Shown: one piece after another, positions 47,801 through 60,500 of the stretch | Numbering within the stretch: the first letter of the stretch is position 1 | Layout of the letters: each line of letters starts with the position of its first letter | Assembly (NCBI RefSeq): GCF_029227915.1 | Contig: NC_079875.1 | Coordinates: forward strand, 3,658,001 to 3,722,000 | Source: Hydractinia symbiolongicarpus | Taxonomy: Eukaryota; Cnidaria; Hydrozoa; Anthoathecata; Hydractiniidae | Reading direction: 5' to 3' | DNA: 64,000 nucleotides | Notes under the pieces: generated by a model | The model's input: the letters and a program-made list of their open reading frames with translations, nothing else | What the model was told of the DNA's origin: nothing | Database searches by the model: none | Program-made: the position numbers and the translations under genes

Positions 47801-50499
47801 AGGTGAGTGGTCTTTATGTTTGAAAATGTTAAAGAAGGGCTTTTCAAATTTTGAAATGAAAACCAACTTTTTATTCCCTTTTTTTATATTTTCACAAACT
47901 CAAGAAAGTTATGATCATAATGTATGCATACTCTTTATCACACAGCATAGAAATAAGAGTGGCAATAATAAAGACCATGTAAAACAATTTTTTAGGTGTC
48001 AACCATGGAATGAGTCCACATGGTTTTTATGAACCGCCATATGAACCATCACCAAGTGGAAGCACGGGATCGGCTGGTATGCTTACGATTTCACAGAACC
48101 TTTTAAAGATTGGGTTAAGATCAGCATGAGTTTTTTGCAATCTTCATAATTTACCGCAAGATCATTAGGGAATCGCTGTCTCCCATTTCCCTTTAAATCT
48201 ATCTTGCCCTTTTAAGCCATCTTGCCCTTCTTTAGAAATCTCTTCCTTTTCCTCTATTTAGACAGTTCCAACATCTTTTTAAGAAAAATTCTCTACCACT
48301 GTTTTTTACTAATAATGTGCTAAAACACATAATGGGAATAACAAATTTCAAGTGTAAAGAATGTGTATTATCTGAATAAAGGTACTGTTTCAATAAAGTA
48401 ATCTCAATAACTTCCTGGCACTAGAAAATCCACTTGAACAAAGTCAAATAAAAAAACTGACTTGCTTAAAGGGAACTTGAGGTATAAAATGATGTTGGAA
48501 TTATAGTATAGAGATAGATAGATCATAGAGACCGACTTTTTAAGCTTTATAATAAAAGTCCAGCATCATTTTATACCTTAAGTTCCCTTTAAACTTGATA
48601 TTCTAGTAAAAAGAGGGAATTGGACCAAACTAAAGTTGGTTTTTCTGTGATCAATGATGATTTAAATCTGCAAATGTTAAAACCTTTCTTCTTAATTCAT
48701 GTGTTTTTTTAAAAAATTACCAAGGCAAATCCCGACATTTCAACAAGTCAACAATTTTTTGCAGAGTTGTTTTTTTAAGCTAGATTGCAAAAGTTTTCCT
48801 CTCTTTTCTCTCCGTAAGTAAGCATTTTCTGTGTATGGGGGTATACAATGACAAAACAAAATAAAGTTCTGACATGTGTTAAGCAGACCAAAGACATTTC
48901 ACGTTGGCAATTTTTTGCCAACTTGGAATAAATTTCGTAAGAAAGTATGTTCTTTCATTGTTATGACTAGCTTTGTTGTTTTGCAGCATCAATTGGATCT
49001 GCCGGATATGGGAATGTCAGTGCAGCCGCAACTAGTGGACAACGACTTGATGAATATCCGTATATGACTCCATTATATCCTGCAATGAATGGTAAAACAT
49101 CTCATATTGTCCTTTTAAAGCTACCTTCAACCTTCATATTTAGTTCTTATGTGTTCGCTTATTAAAGAATTCTATATTCATGTGCATTATAGGTCTGTTT
49201 TGGCATCACTATTTATTCAAAACTCTTTTCTCGATATGACAATGTCCAATGAGCAATATATTTTGGCTTCCATATTATTTTCAAAAGATATTTATACTTA
49301 TGGAAATAAAAGATTGTGTGTATCACACCACATAAGTTCTATGTAATGAATAATAATCCAATTTTAGGTAAGCTGAGAGTGCTTATCAATCCATAAGTAT
49401 AACAAAGAAGAACAACTTTACTAATAATATTAGGTACTCTGTAACTAGCCAAGGCGTGGTTATATTTTGCATCACATGGCTGCATGTTAGTACAAAACAA
49501 ATTTGCACAGATTAAATTTTATCGTTTTAATAAGCTGTGAAAAGGTTAACGATGAATAGTATTCCTAGAATTTTCAGGCCTACTTTATTTTTTATCCATT
49601 TTGTTTTTTGTTTAGATCTTTCTATCAGCCCACAATATCCTCGAATAAAAAGTAAGAAAATATGATAATTTTTTTAAGCCAGATTCATTATTATCTACTG
49701 ATGTCAGATTTTACAGAGTTTACAATGAAACCCATCAAACGCATAAACAGCACACAGAGTTTTCATTACTGGTTATGTAACGTGAGGTGTTTTCAGATTG
49801 GTAAAAGTTTGCATGTTCATTATTCACTTGATTGTTACTGGCATAGGTTTAAAGGAAGAAAAGAAGAAACTAATAACATTCTTAAGCACATTAAGCTTAT
49901 GTGTATGCTTTAAAGGATGATACATTCACGATTCGAAAAAAAAAAACACGAAAATTAGCAAAATTATTTTTCGTAAATGTTTCAAATTTTTCGCTAAAAA
50001 AGAATTAACTTTTTCGATAGACATAGTTATTGATTATTTTATTGTCAAGAAGCTCTAACAACCATTACACAAAACCTTAGTGCGGGTGAATAAATTCACA
50101 AAATAGCCCATTTTAATATATTTAGAGGGAATAAACTTGTGTGATTAAGCTTTTTCCAAAAATTTCACAGGGCCTAACTTTCGCAATTAAGGTCAAATCC
50201 TGAACATTTCTTCCTTCAAAGTATTATGTGCTGGTACGTTTGATAACACAGATTAATTTACAATTACAGATTATACAGCTTATCGTGCACCCCAATACAT
50301 GCCATCTGGAGATCAATTATCAAGCAGCTATGGTGGATTACCTGGAGCTCCCACACCATCTTCGGTTGCATATCACAGTGAATTATCTAGCTACGGATCC
50401 TCATCGCCAGGCTATGGGGCTATGGGTGGTCATGGGATGCCATATAATCCTGCTAGTACACCGCAAGCAGTACCTTCTGTGCAAACGTTCAGCAGATGA
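44857..50499 (+). CDS. DAZAP1-like RNA-binding protein with two RRMs (gene 2), 5' end not placed
   Basis: Exons: 44857-44897, 45274-45355, 45898-45982, 46133-46192, 46328-46441, 46514-46562, 46745-46827, 47580-47652, 47731-47802, 47996-48076, 48987-49091, optional 49616-49651, 50270-50499. RRM1 has KIFVGGIP and RGFGFVTF; RRM2 has KVFVGGVA and RGFSFVLF. The C-terminus is rich in Ser, Gly, Tyr and Pro and likely disordered. Four RRM exon lengths (41, 82, 60 and 83 nt) and the 49-nt exon equal those of the minus-strand gene, showing duplication. The first recognised exon enters in phase 2, so an upstream exon with the ATG is needed. Candidates are an ATG at 44671 or 44260 with weak donors, neither convincing. 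Probable role: mRNA binding, splicing or translational control. Confidence 0.85.
48466..48592. mobile_element. MITE with TTAA ends inside an intron
   Basis: TTAA at 48466 and 48589 flank near-perfect inverted repeats: aagggaacttgaggtataaa on the left, with the complement ttataccttaagttcccttt on the right, plus catcat-type inner matches. TTAA target-site use is the hallmark of piggyBac-like transposons, so I infer a piggyBac-type MITE of about 125 bp. Confidence 0.65.
49616..49651 (+). other. Candidate 36-nt cassette exon of DAZAP1-like gene 2
   Basis: Flanked by tttag and gtaaga, with phase 1 in and phase 1 out. Inclusion adds DLSISPQYPRIKN in the C-terminal tail (joining as N-terminal DLS and changing the next Asp codon to Asn); skipping keeps the frame. 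It is therefore a symmetric optional exon. Confidence 0.65.
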
Positions 50500-51360
50500 A
50501 GATCAAAAGTGTAGAACAATATGTTCAAAATTGTTGTTTGTTCTTTTTTATATGTGTTGTACCATGTCATAATTGTTATATGTGATCTAATTTTTACACA
50601 AAAAAGAATGAGTATTTGTTAGGTAGGTTAGCTTCACAAGCAAAAATTTTTTTGATATAGATGATATTTTTAAGATGGTAGTGAAGAAAATGTGTGATGG
50701 TGATAGTCTACTTTTGTTGTTGCAGGGTAGCCCAGGGCGCAGTGCAAATAAGATTTTTTAGAAACTGATTGTGTCCAGAAGTATTTACGAAAACCCAATT
50801 TAGCAAGTAATCCTAAAAACAAATGTACTTTGGCCTTGATTTTATTCATCCACCCACATCCAGCTTACAAATTGTAAGTGATTGTCTTTTGATCTGGTTT
50901 TTGATTGCTCTAGCCACCCTGTGAAGGTTACCTTTAACCAGCACTTTTTGTGATAACGTTGAATTGGTCGCTTTCGGTCATTATGAATCAAGTATGTTCT
51001 TTTACATGTGCACCTTTGTTGAATAGCAAGTATATTGTTGTTTTGTTAATGTTCTGCATGTTTGTGGGGAAAGTATCTGATTGTCGGTCTTCGTCTTCTT
51101 ACTTAATTGTCGTTCACTTTGGGAAGAAATATATTTTTACGTTTGTGAATGTTGAAGCTCAAAAGCTTGCTGTCTAGATATTTTACCGTATTTCATCATG
51201 TTGGGTTTAATTATAAATAAGAGCGTTCATTACCTCAAGATAGAACGCTATCTTGCATCAGCGCTCGACTGAATTGTATTTAAGTGAGTGTATTTACAAA
51301 CGAATGCTACTTTAAACTGATGCATATTTAGTCCTTTTTCTGGTGATGCTTGATCTACAT
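50500..51360. other. 3' flank of DAZAP1-like gene 2
   Basis: Probably 3' UTR in its first part. No further coding exon is recognised. The open frame at 50950-51177 has no domain. Confidence 0.4.
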
Positions 51361-51573
51361 GGTGGCCAGCCATCTAGAAAGACTGAAAAACCTAGAAAAG
51401 TCATGGAATGTCAAAATAGGGCAAAAGATCAGGGAAATTTTTTTTATTAAATTTTTTAAAAGTCGAAATTTTGTTGCATAAAACTATAGAAGTACCTAAG
51501 TACAAATTGAAAAGTGTTTTAAAAGTATTCATTTTAGTCATTGAGAAGTTAGAAAATAAATGCTGGCCATCCT
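51361..51573. mobile_element. MITE-like element with ggtggccag ends (copy 2)
   Basis: ggtggccagcca on the left and tgctggccatcc on the right are inverted repeats. The interior is AT-rich and non-coding. It has the same type of ends as 34637-34813 but a different or strongly diverged interior. Confidence 0.5.
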
Positions 51574-54500
51574 GTTATATTTTTTTGAAAAACATTTTTA
51601 TGTCATACTAGACAGCAGAGCTTTTGTACGCATAAACTCATCTGCGATTATGAATCACTTGTCTATTTTAAATAAAAATCGTTTTATTTATTTATTAGTT
51701 GTGCTGGTCACTCTTTTTTATGTTGTTAACGCATTTTATGTTGGTAAATATAGATAGATTCTCGTCTTTATTTTTCATGACAAGATATATTTCTAAGCAT
51801 TATCACCTTTAGTGAAGATTCATATATATTATATATATTATATATTATCTTTCTGTTATTTGTTGTTTGCGTTTTTTAAGATATCAAGGTACAGTACTCT
51901 GTTTGAAAGTTTAGTCAGGCGGCGACGAAAACCTTAAGAATTATCGTATTTAAGAACATATACTTGAAATACTAAAAAGCTACGATTCACTTACCCTATA
52001 TGATCTATCCAATGTAGTCCACGAAAGAACCTGAGAAGTCGTTTTATTGTAATTGTGAAGTAATTAAGGTATGCTAAAATAAGACCTTATCTTATTAAAA
52101 ATAAGCTATATTTGTTTAAAAATGAAGAGATTATTTATGTACTTGTGTATAATACAGAATGATTTTTCCTATCAAAAATATTTCAAGAGAGGAATAGATG
52201 GAAAGCATTATCAATATACTACATAGTGTGTGTGAAGAACAGTTGTGCTTTCTCTCTACTCCCCTTTTTTGTTACTTAATAATTTATTTTCTGAAACACA
52301 AACAGCACTTGTTAGCTTTTATGTTTTTCACTATTAAGACATATATATATATATAAACTTTCACCTTTTTTCGTAGTTGTTTTTGTTGTGTTCTGGTTTT
52401 GTGTACAAGTTTGAAAGGTATAGCAACTAGTCTTAAAGACGTATTAAGTTTTTATCGATAGGTTTGCTTTGTTTTTGTTAATGTTATCGAGCCTATTGTG
52501 CTTGTTCACACTTCCCCGATCGTATGTGTGGTTATCACGAGTGTGTTTGTTGTGTCGTATGTGTGTGCATCGTGTCTGTGTCGCGTTCTATCAAAGGGTT
52601 TAAAATTTTATACCGAGTATTATAAAATAAGAAAAAAGAAGAGATTTTATAGATCACTTTATGCATCTTTGTGCTCTTCTTCCTGGAGGTTTTATTATAT
52701 ATATAACCAATACTAATGTCCATATTGGTGTAAATTCCGCTACATGGGAGAGCATAAAGTTGCATTGATAGGCACTTGTTTTACACTATAATCTTTTATT
52801 TATTTATTTTTGTTATTATTCTCTTCACAGATCGTGGCTGTGATTTTTTTCATTTTATTTCACTGAAAACTGATTTTCAAAATGATTCCATATTTTCACA
52901 TGTTTGGAGATAAAAACGGCTGCAAAATATACGCAGATATACAACTTGGATTCCACTTTTTTGCTTCTCTGTAAGCAAAATACCTGGAGTCGAAGTTAAA
53001 AATGATGCAGATAAAACTTGAACACTTATATTTTATTACTTTGATAGTCTTCTTAAATGTATTTTGAGCATGCACTTGTCTTTTTCATATCGAAAGGGAA
53101 AAGGTGTTACCTAAAAAGAATCGATGGGAGTGATTATTCGGATATGTGTCTGCTCATCATACAAATTAAATCTGTAAATCTTTTCATTAGTTTTACTCTG
53201 ATCACTGTGTCAAATAAAAACATTCAGCCAAATTTGTTTTTTGTTCGTTTGTTTGTTTATTTGTTTTGCACTGATAACCCCCAGAAGAAAAATATGACTT
53301 TCGAAAGTCGTCATAGAAATGGTTGCGTAAATTTCAGACTGAATATATTGCAAATGGGCAGGAAAAAATCAGGAATATACAGTATTTTTTTTTTTTTTTT
53401 CATTTCTCAGGAAATAGTAAAATGTCAAAAATTAAAGGCTTAAAAGGTCAATTAGTGCTGTTTTTTAAGGATTAAATTTTATATCAGTTCTTAAAAGTTA
53501 TTTTGCTATGTTAATAATAATCTACGGTTCCAGTTATAAAAAATAGGCTCAAAATATCAGAAAACGTTTCATTGTTCCGGGCACAAAAACTTACAAGAAA
53601 CTTTGATTAAACAATAATTAATACTACTTCATCAGTGAATGCAAATTGGTTTTAATTTCACGAAAAAATATTCGTTTCTCTACATAAGTTCCTTTGGAAG
53701 ATGTTTTCCTGGTTTTCATGTAGCACAGAAGGAAAAAAACCTGCTCAAGAAAATACATTTTAAGTATCCTCTGAAACACCTTGCCCAGCAAACGATAAAC
53801 GAATTTCCTTTAAGAAAATATAACACCTTTTGTTTAAAGTAAAAGACAAAACTATGAAATTCATCTGCAGTTATTTTACATAATACATTTGTCACGTTGT
53901 GAAAGATCTAAAAGCAAAAATCGGACTGTTTTTGACACTTAAGAAACACGAGGACACAGAACTGATGTGTGAAAACCTTATTTTTAATATCGGAAACAGC
54001 ATTTCTTCGCCTTTTACCATAATAGAAATATTTTGTTTCGCTTTCTGTAAACTTGCTGATTTTTTCACGCCACGAAAACATTGTTGAGGCTTTAATCCAA
54101 TGTTCATTGATCTCTTTTAGCTCGTATAATATGCCTTTAAAGTCCTTACGATGCCTTTGTGCGAAGGAATGGCTCAAAATTACCGAACTTCACCTAGCAT
54201 CTGCATCTTTTGGCTGCCGTGCAATTGTGAAAGCCAAAACAACTAGTAATTTCTTATCATTATAAACTTTCAGAAGTTGTCTCGTCTTTGTTTTACGTTC
54301 TTCTATACCAAGCTACATGAAAGCATTTCCCAATGTGATTGCAAGAAAAATTGTCTACTATTTTCGCGTGTCAAAAAATAATTATTTTCACGCGTTAAAA
54401 AATGGTAGGAATATAAATTGCAGAGTCTTGAAGTGAGCATGCGTTAGAAATAAAAGGAAAAAATTAAGCGCAGAAAATAAGAATTTATGGAAAAGGTTTT

Positions 54501-55758
54501 TTTCGATCTCTTTTAATGTTTCGCATGATAAAAGACTTCGCTGAGAAGAGAAGATTTTTCTTCAAAGTAAGAGACCTTTTTAACCAGGTGCTCTACTTTT
54601 CCAGGGGGCACTGTTTTGCGCATTATTAATTTGAGGAATATAAATTACAATTCTATGGCATATGTGCGTGTCGATTTAATTTAAAAAAACCAGCAGAAGG
54701 TCCAACAACACCGCCCCCCCCCCTTATTGCGCATGACATGACATAATGTTTGTTTTGCTGATATCAGCAAATTGTAACGCTTTCGATTTTGGGCGAAAGA
54801 TTTCTCCACACGACAAATTTAAGAATTTAACAAGCAAGAAAGCAAGGTAAGAAACGAAGTTTTTAAGGTAATTTAACCAGCATATACATGATCTATTCTT
54901 AACGAAATTTTAAATGACTTGATCTATATCACAAATCTTTTTCAGTGCATTATTTTTTACGAAGTTAGCGAAAGATAACTAGCTAACTAACTACCTAGAG
55001 AGCTAGCTAACATTTCACTTGCAGCAGCCTCCAGTGCTTAGTTTTAAACACAAAGCCCCTTATTTGTGTGCATTACTCACCAAAGTTAGTCTTACAAGTA
55101 CATTGGGTTGAAAGTACCATTAACATTTATTACATTCATAATTATTAGGAGTTTGTAGGCAGAGAGATTCTTGAGGTACGAATGATCACCTTCGTTACTC
55201 TCCAATGAGGATACAAGTGGACTTTTCACGGTCAAACCTTCATGGTAGAAATCGTAATTAAACAGAATTTACAAACAAAACGGTGTTAAAATGTCGCAAA
55301 AAGATTAAGCAATATCTGAAACATATTAAAAATTTGACTAAAAAAAAAGAAGAATTCCTTGAAAAATTCAGTATTTTTTATGAAGGTTTCACCACAAAAA
55401 CATAATTACGGCATTTGTCTATCATTTCATAATGGGTGCTTAATATGAATACTGGCCTGTGATTGGTTCTACCAGTATTATGACGCGAATCTGACTGCAA
55501 GAATAGTTTATTTATACCTCAGTTTACTGTTGGCTGCCCACATATGTAGCTAGCTATATTTCAGTCAAAGAAACTGCTAAATGTGGGTTCGCGCAAATAT
55601 GGTATATATGCCTTGAATGGCAGGAAAAATCAGAAATAGAATCTTTGATTGGCAATTTGTGTAACTGGACAATAAGTTTGATTTGGTTCTATCTATAGCT
55701 ATAATACCCCTTGCATAAAAATTTTATTCATACGAAATCAGACATATGCCATTTTGTG
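51574..55758. other. Intergenic
   Basis: AT-rich. Small open frames on both strands (for example 53057-53443 on + and 53892-54177 on -) lack domains, signals or splice support. A C-homopolymer lies near 54713. Nothing else is supported. Confidence 0.4.
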
Positions 55759-56066
55759 ATTATTATTATTATTACTATTATTTACCCAGGATAGCCTCTT
55801 CAGTTTATATAGGAACTGTTATCAATGAGGATCCTGTGAAGAGGGTCCTATTGCATTTAAAGCTCCCATTTAAGCTACGGAAGGTGTGCAAGCACAACAA
55901 CCCCTTAAATAGACAACCGCCTAAGATATCAATCCTATTCTCTTGCTGAACGTTAAGCAGAAAGGATCGATTCACACTTTTATAGTCTCTGGCATGACTC
56001 AGTCAGGGTTTGAACCTAAGACCTTGCGCACTGAGGGCGAACACTCTACCACAAGGCCACCAGTTG
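55759..56066 (-). mobile_element. tRNA-derived SINE-like element
   Basis: On the minus strand it begins ggtggccttgtggtagagtg, containing a pol III A-box-like motif. About 30 nt on comes ggttcaaaccc, a perfect B box (56006-56016). A unique body follows and ends in a (taa)n tail at 55759-55790. The order tRNA-like head, body, simple tail is that of a SINE. The tRNA-like part does not fold into a clean cloverleaf by eye, so it is not called as a tRNA gene. Confidence 0.65.
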
Positions 56067-56189
56067 GTTAATTGTAGTGTCGCTGTAAATACATCTAGTA
56101 TATATATACACATGAGTTGTATCTGTCTCCCACATGCAAAGGGGTAGGTTTTTTTTAAAGAAGAACTAATGAAAAAAACTTGCATATTT

Positions 56190-56605
56190 TTTTTATTTTT
56201 TTTTACTTAAAACATTCTTACTACGTGTCACAAAAACAAGATGGCATAAAAATATTTAAATTTTTCATTTTTCTGTGTGCAAATTTTGTCCCTCAAAACC
56301 AATAATTCCTTTAACGGTCGATGCCATTATCAAACAAAAGCCAACTTGGTTCGTAAATATTCTGTTTATATGTGACATCACACGGCAAAATTATTTATTT
56401 GAAAAATGATTTAAATTTATTGCGAGGTTTGAGCGATGAAGAAGACAAGCTAAGTTCTAGTAGAAAAAAATCCTTGTGAAAGAGATAATTTCCAAGAATT
56501 TGACCTGCGAACAGACAGGTAAAGAAATATAATCTGTTTGAGACTGTTTTTGTTTTGCTTTGCTTTGACAAAATTACTTCCACTACACTTCGTTGCACAT
56601 AAGGG
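56190..56605. repeat. Dispersed repeat, copy 2
   Basis: Same family as 37962-38335, in the same orientation, with shared blocks such as attatcaaacaaaagccaac, gaagaagacaagctaa and cgttgcacataagg. Function and class are unknown. Confidence 0.65.
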
Positions 56606-57521
56606 AGTGTTCACATATTACATAATCAAGTAGGGGGGGAGGGGAAAGTGCAGAGATGAAGTAATAATGAAAACTCCCTTCATGGCACTTCTACCATGCA
56701 GACTACGGTAAACTGAGGTACTAATTCCTTCAGCCATTTGTCACAGTTCTTATTTTCTCTTTGAGAAGAAGAAACTTCTGCAGATAACCACATACACCGT
56801 AAAGAGTGGGACATTATCAGATGACTTCAAATGAAATTGTGAACTTGTCTTTATATATCCAATATTTAGCAGCTTATCAGCATTCTTGTTAAGGTATATA
56901 TTGAATTCAAAATTCTATACTCATACCTAATATTTTCAGACTAAAACGTAACGAAATTAACAAATTAAATAACAAATTAAAAAAATAAATTGATTTCATA
57001 TGACAGAGCTTAAAAAGTTGTCTAGGAATCTTTTAATCTTTTTGAAAAATCTCTTTTGATTTCCAAGATGAAAGTCTTAACAGTTTAGCTAATTATGAGA
57101 AATTATGAAATCATTGATTAGATGCTCAGAAACAATTGTTAGTATGAATGATAATCAGGGTACTAAGTATTAATATTCATTTAAAAAATGTTTAAAATAT
57201 CAAACTGGATAGGTGAAAACATATTTACATCACCACATACCTTGATAAACCCTTAAAACATCACCTTGCTTTTTCTAATCAATGATGTCATGAATTAATT
57301 AGCATTAATTAGCATAATTATCAAAACTTTCAAGTCAAAGATGTTAAGAACCAATTGAAATGAAAAAATAAAAAGATTTGTAGACAACTTTTCAGGCTCT
57401 GCCATATAAAGTCAACTTATTTTTTCACAGGAGGTAAGCTTTAAAACCACTTGTGTGTGTTTTTTAATAAGAATTAAAATGTATTTATAAACTTTACAAT
57501 CTGTTTGCAATTTTTAGAAAT
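56606..57521. other. 5' flank of the WHAMM/JMY-like gene
   Basis: AT-rich. An acceptor (tttttag) ends at 57517, just before the ATG at 57522, and a good donor (gtaagc) follows 57433. A 5' noncoding exon ending at 57433 is therefore likely. Confidence 0.45.
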
Positions 57522-60500
57522 ATGAATGAAAGTCCCTTAATAAGTGATGATTGGGTTGCAATCCGAGATTTTTCCATATTCTCTGCAAATAAGAATATCT
57601 CATCAAGTGATGACATAGAAGTAACATGGAATGATGATAAACATTTTATAAACATTCATTACAAAGTAAGAGAAACTGACAATGAAAACAATAACAGCAA
57701 CACTCACCAAGGGAATGATTCACTAAAATGGAAACACAGTGTATTATACACAGTAGAAGCACTCATAGGTACACACCGATTGCTTGAGAATTTAATACCA
57801 GAGTTCAATGTTATGTTACCTGAGATGCCATTACAACAAAAAGGTATGGTGTTTACAAATAGAATGTCATTTTTTTTCTTCGTATTCTACCTAAAAGTAA
57901 TGTTTATGAAAAACATTTCATACCTTTTGAAATTTTACAGCATTGTTTGTTAGCATTGTTCTTTGTTCTTTATTTCAGGTTTTTGGGGTTATTTACTGTC
58001 ATCTGTTGTTCCAGAAAATTTCGAATCTAATTTAACAGAGTATTTGAAGAACATAAAAAGTAAACTTGGGGAAAAATACTTTTTAGAACAATACTTTGAA
58101 GTTCCATCTGATGAAGATCATTTAGAAGATTTAAATGAATTAAACAGAGCAGCCCTTTTGGAAGAGCTGCATTCTGCAAAGGAATTGCTAGGTAGGTTAT
58201 GCTTCTGACACAAATCAGAAAGGGAACATAGCATGGGTGTTTCAGTGTGCTTTGGATGTTCTGAATGCTTAGATTTGCCAATTTAGTAATGTTGCAGTTT
58301 CTATCTCACAATTAGTGGACCAAAAATTAAAACATAGTTTTCAACTTTTTGCTTTTGCGACATGCTCCATAACACAACAAAAAATATACTTTACTACAAT
58401 TTTTATGTTTCTTCTGTAACTGTTAGTTGTTAGCGAGTAAATAAAGTGAGCAGATTGGCTGTGTTCCATTGGAATGTTTAGTTTTGCCAATTTCGTAGTC
58501 TTGTAAAATAAAACATAGCTCTGATATTTTGAAAAACTATTATTATAATTTGTTTTGTTTTTCCAAAAAGATGAAGTACATATTCTTCGTCCAACATCAA
58601 TCAACCTTCTTGATACGTTAAGCATCTACGCACTGGAAGATGAAGCTCAAATGAAAATTGATCTTGCTGAAGCTACTCTGTACAATTTTGAAAGACAACC
58701 ATTTATTGAACTTAGGTAAATACATTTTGTTATTATACATATCTTAGTAATTAAAGTAAGCAAGTCACGGGAAGTTTTAACGTCCTTTGGGATTCCATCG
58801 TAACGATTGGCTCTTCCTCCCCTCCGACTGTAACTATGTTAATTTCTGCCAGAGATCCGTATAGCATTGCTCTAACTTGCTTGCCTACCATGCAATCTGG
58901 TTAGCAAGTAGTAGATGGCACCAAATTGGCTGACAACACTTCATTTAAAGTGCGCCAGAGTGGGGACTTAATCTCGAAACCTTATGAATACAAGCTAAAT
59001 GTGCTACCACTACACCATCTCCGCGTAATCTTCAATGTTTTCTTATACTAACAAATTCATTTTGTGATTTAAAATTTCTGTTCGAAGACATTAAGTTTAA
59101 TGAAGTAACCAAAACGAAGTAACAAAAAAGAAAAAAATCTAAATAGTCTTTTAAGTTAATAAATGTGTTACTTTTGCAGAGAAGTTGCAAGAGAAAAATA
59201 CAGAAATGCACAAAAGAAGTTACAGGAACAATGTGATGAAGATGAAAAATTGAAAATATCACAATCTTGTCTGAAATGGCAAAATGAATTAAAGGACAAC
59301 GAAATCTGTTTAAATGACTTACAGTTAAACTACTTTGAAAAGTGTATGGCTAATCTTACTCGTTCATGCGACATGATGGTGGAAGATAACGTGAAATATG
59401 GAGTGGAATTTCAACAATCAGCTGGTACCATTTTTATTTATTCTTAAACAAAATTAAAGGAAACCCCTTATGCTGTCACAAAAAACATAGTGTTTATATA
59501 AAGCTAAGAGTGTTTACATGGTGCTATATTTTAGTTATACATTAATCATTTAAATTGTGTCTGTTGAAACTTTTGTAAGGTTTATAGTCTACAGTTTTTT
59601 AAAGAATCAAAAAATTAAAAAAAACCTATCATCGATTGATTCATTTTGGTAAATTTACGTTCGGTAAAAAATAGTGAAGCACCCTTTAAGTTATTCCTGT
59701 CACTTCAATCTTTAAAATCTCTTCGTATTTCTAAAACAGGTGCAAGAAGGTTGTCGAAGAAAAAAATCGAACTTTACCAGCTTAATCTCCAACTCCTTCA
59801 ATTAAGGAAGAAAAAATTAATTATTAAGCGTGAAAATGCGAAAACTGAAGTATGCCAGCTCTGTGATGGAGAACATTTGGAGAAAGAGCTTCAGGCACTG
59901 GAAAGAAAATTTTATAAAGCCCAGATGAATATATTTGATTTGCAAATGAAAATTTTGAGTGAAGAGGAAAGTTTATATCGTATGCAGTTATTGGAATTTC
60001 TACAAGATCATCCAGATATTACCACATATCATAATGGTCTTCCTCAGAGTGATTTAAATGATGATGTAAAGAAAGAGTGTGAGATTGAGCCAGTAAATCG
60101 GATAGATGAAATTGAAAAGGACGACGTAAAGCAATACCATAAAGAGCAATATGATAAAGAGAAAAAAAAAGATTATGACGATGATGATGACGATGAGGAG
60201 AATTTTCACGACTGTGTTGAAGAACATGAAGTTCAAAATAAATATTTAGAAGAATCTGATATTATCAATCAATTTGTGGCTGCACTTCCAACACAAAGCA
60301 TCGCATATACTATTTCATCATCTCAGGAGGAGATTGAAAGCAATGTTGATGAACCAGACAGTGATAAAAGAAATATACCTCTGAATGATATGGAATGGAA
60401 GAGAAAACAAGAATTAACTACAATGTTAAATCGTGTGTTTAGAAAGAGAGCTTGGCTACGCAATAAGCAGGTTTTTTATTTTTGTTGCTCAAGTTAAACT

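Noticed and set aside
53892-54177. Overlapping open frames on both strands
   Set aside because: All are short, with no signal, domain or intron evidence. The basic minus-strand frame at 53908-54177 is the most protein-like but unsupported.
56004-56066. Possible tRNA gene on the minus strand
   Set aside because: Pol III boxes are present but acceptor and anticodon stems do not pair well, and the sequence is followed by a body and a (taa)n tail, so a SINE fits better.
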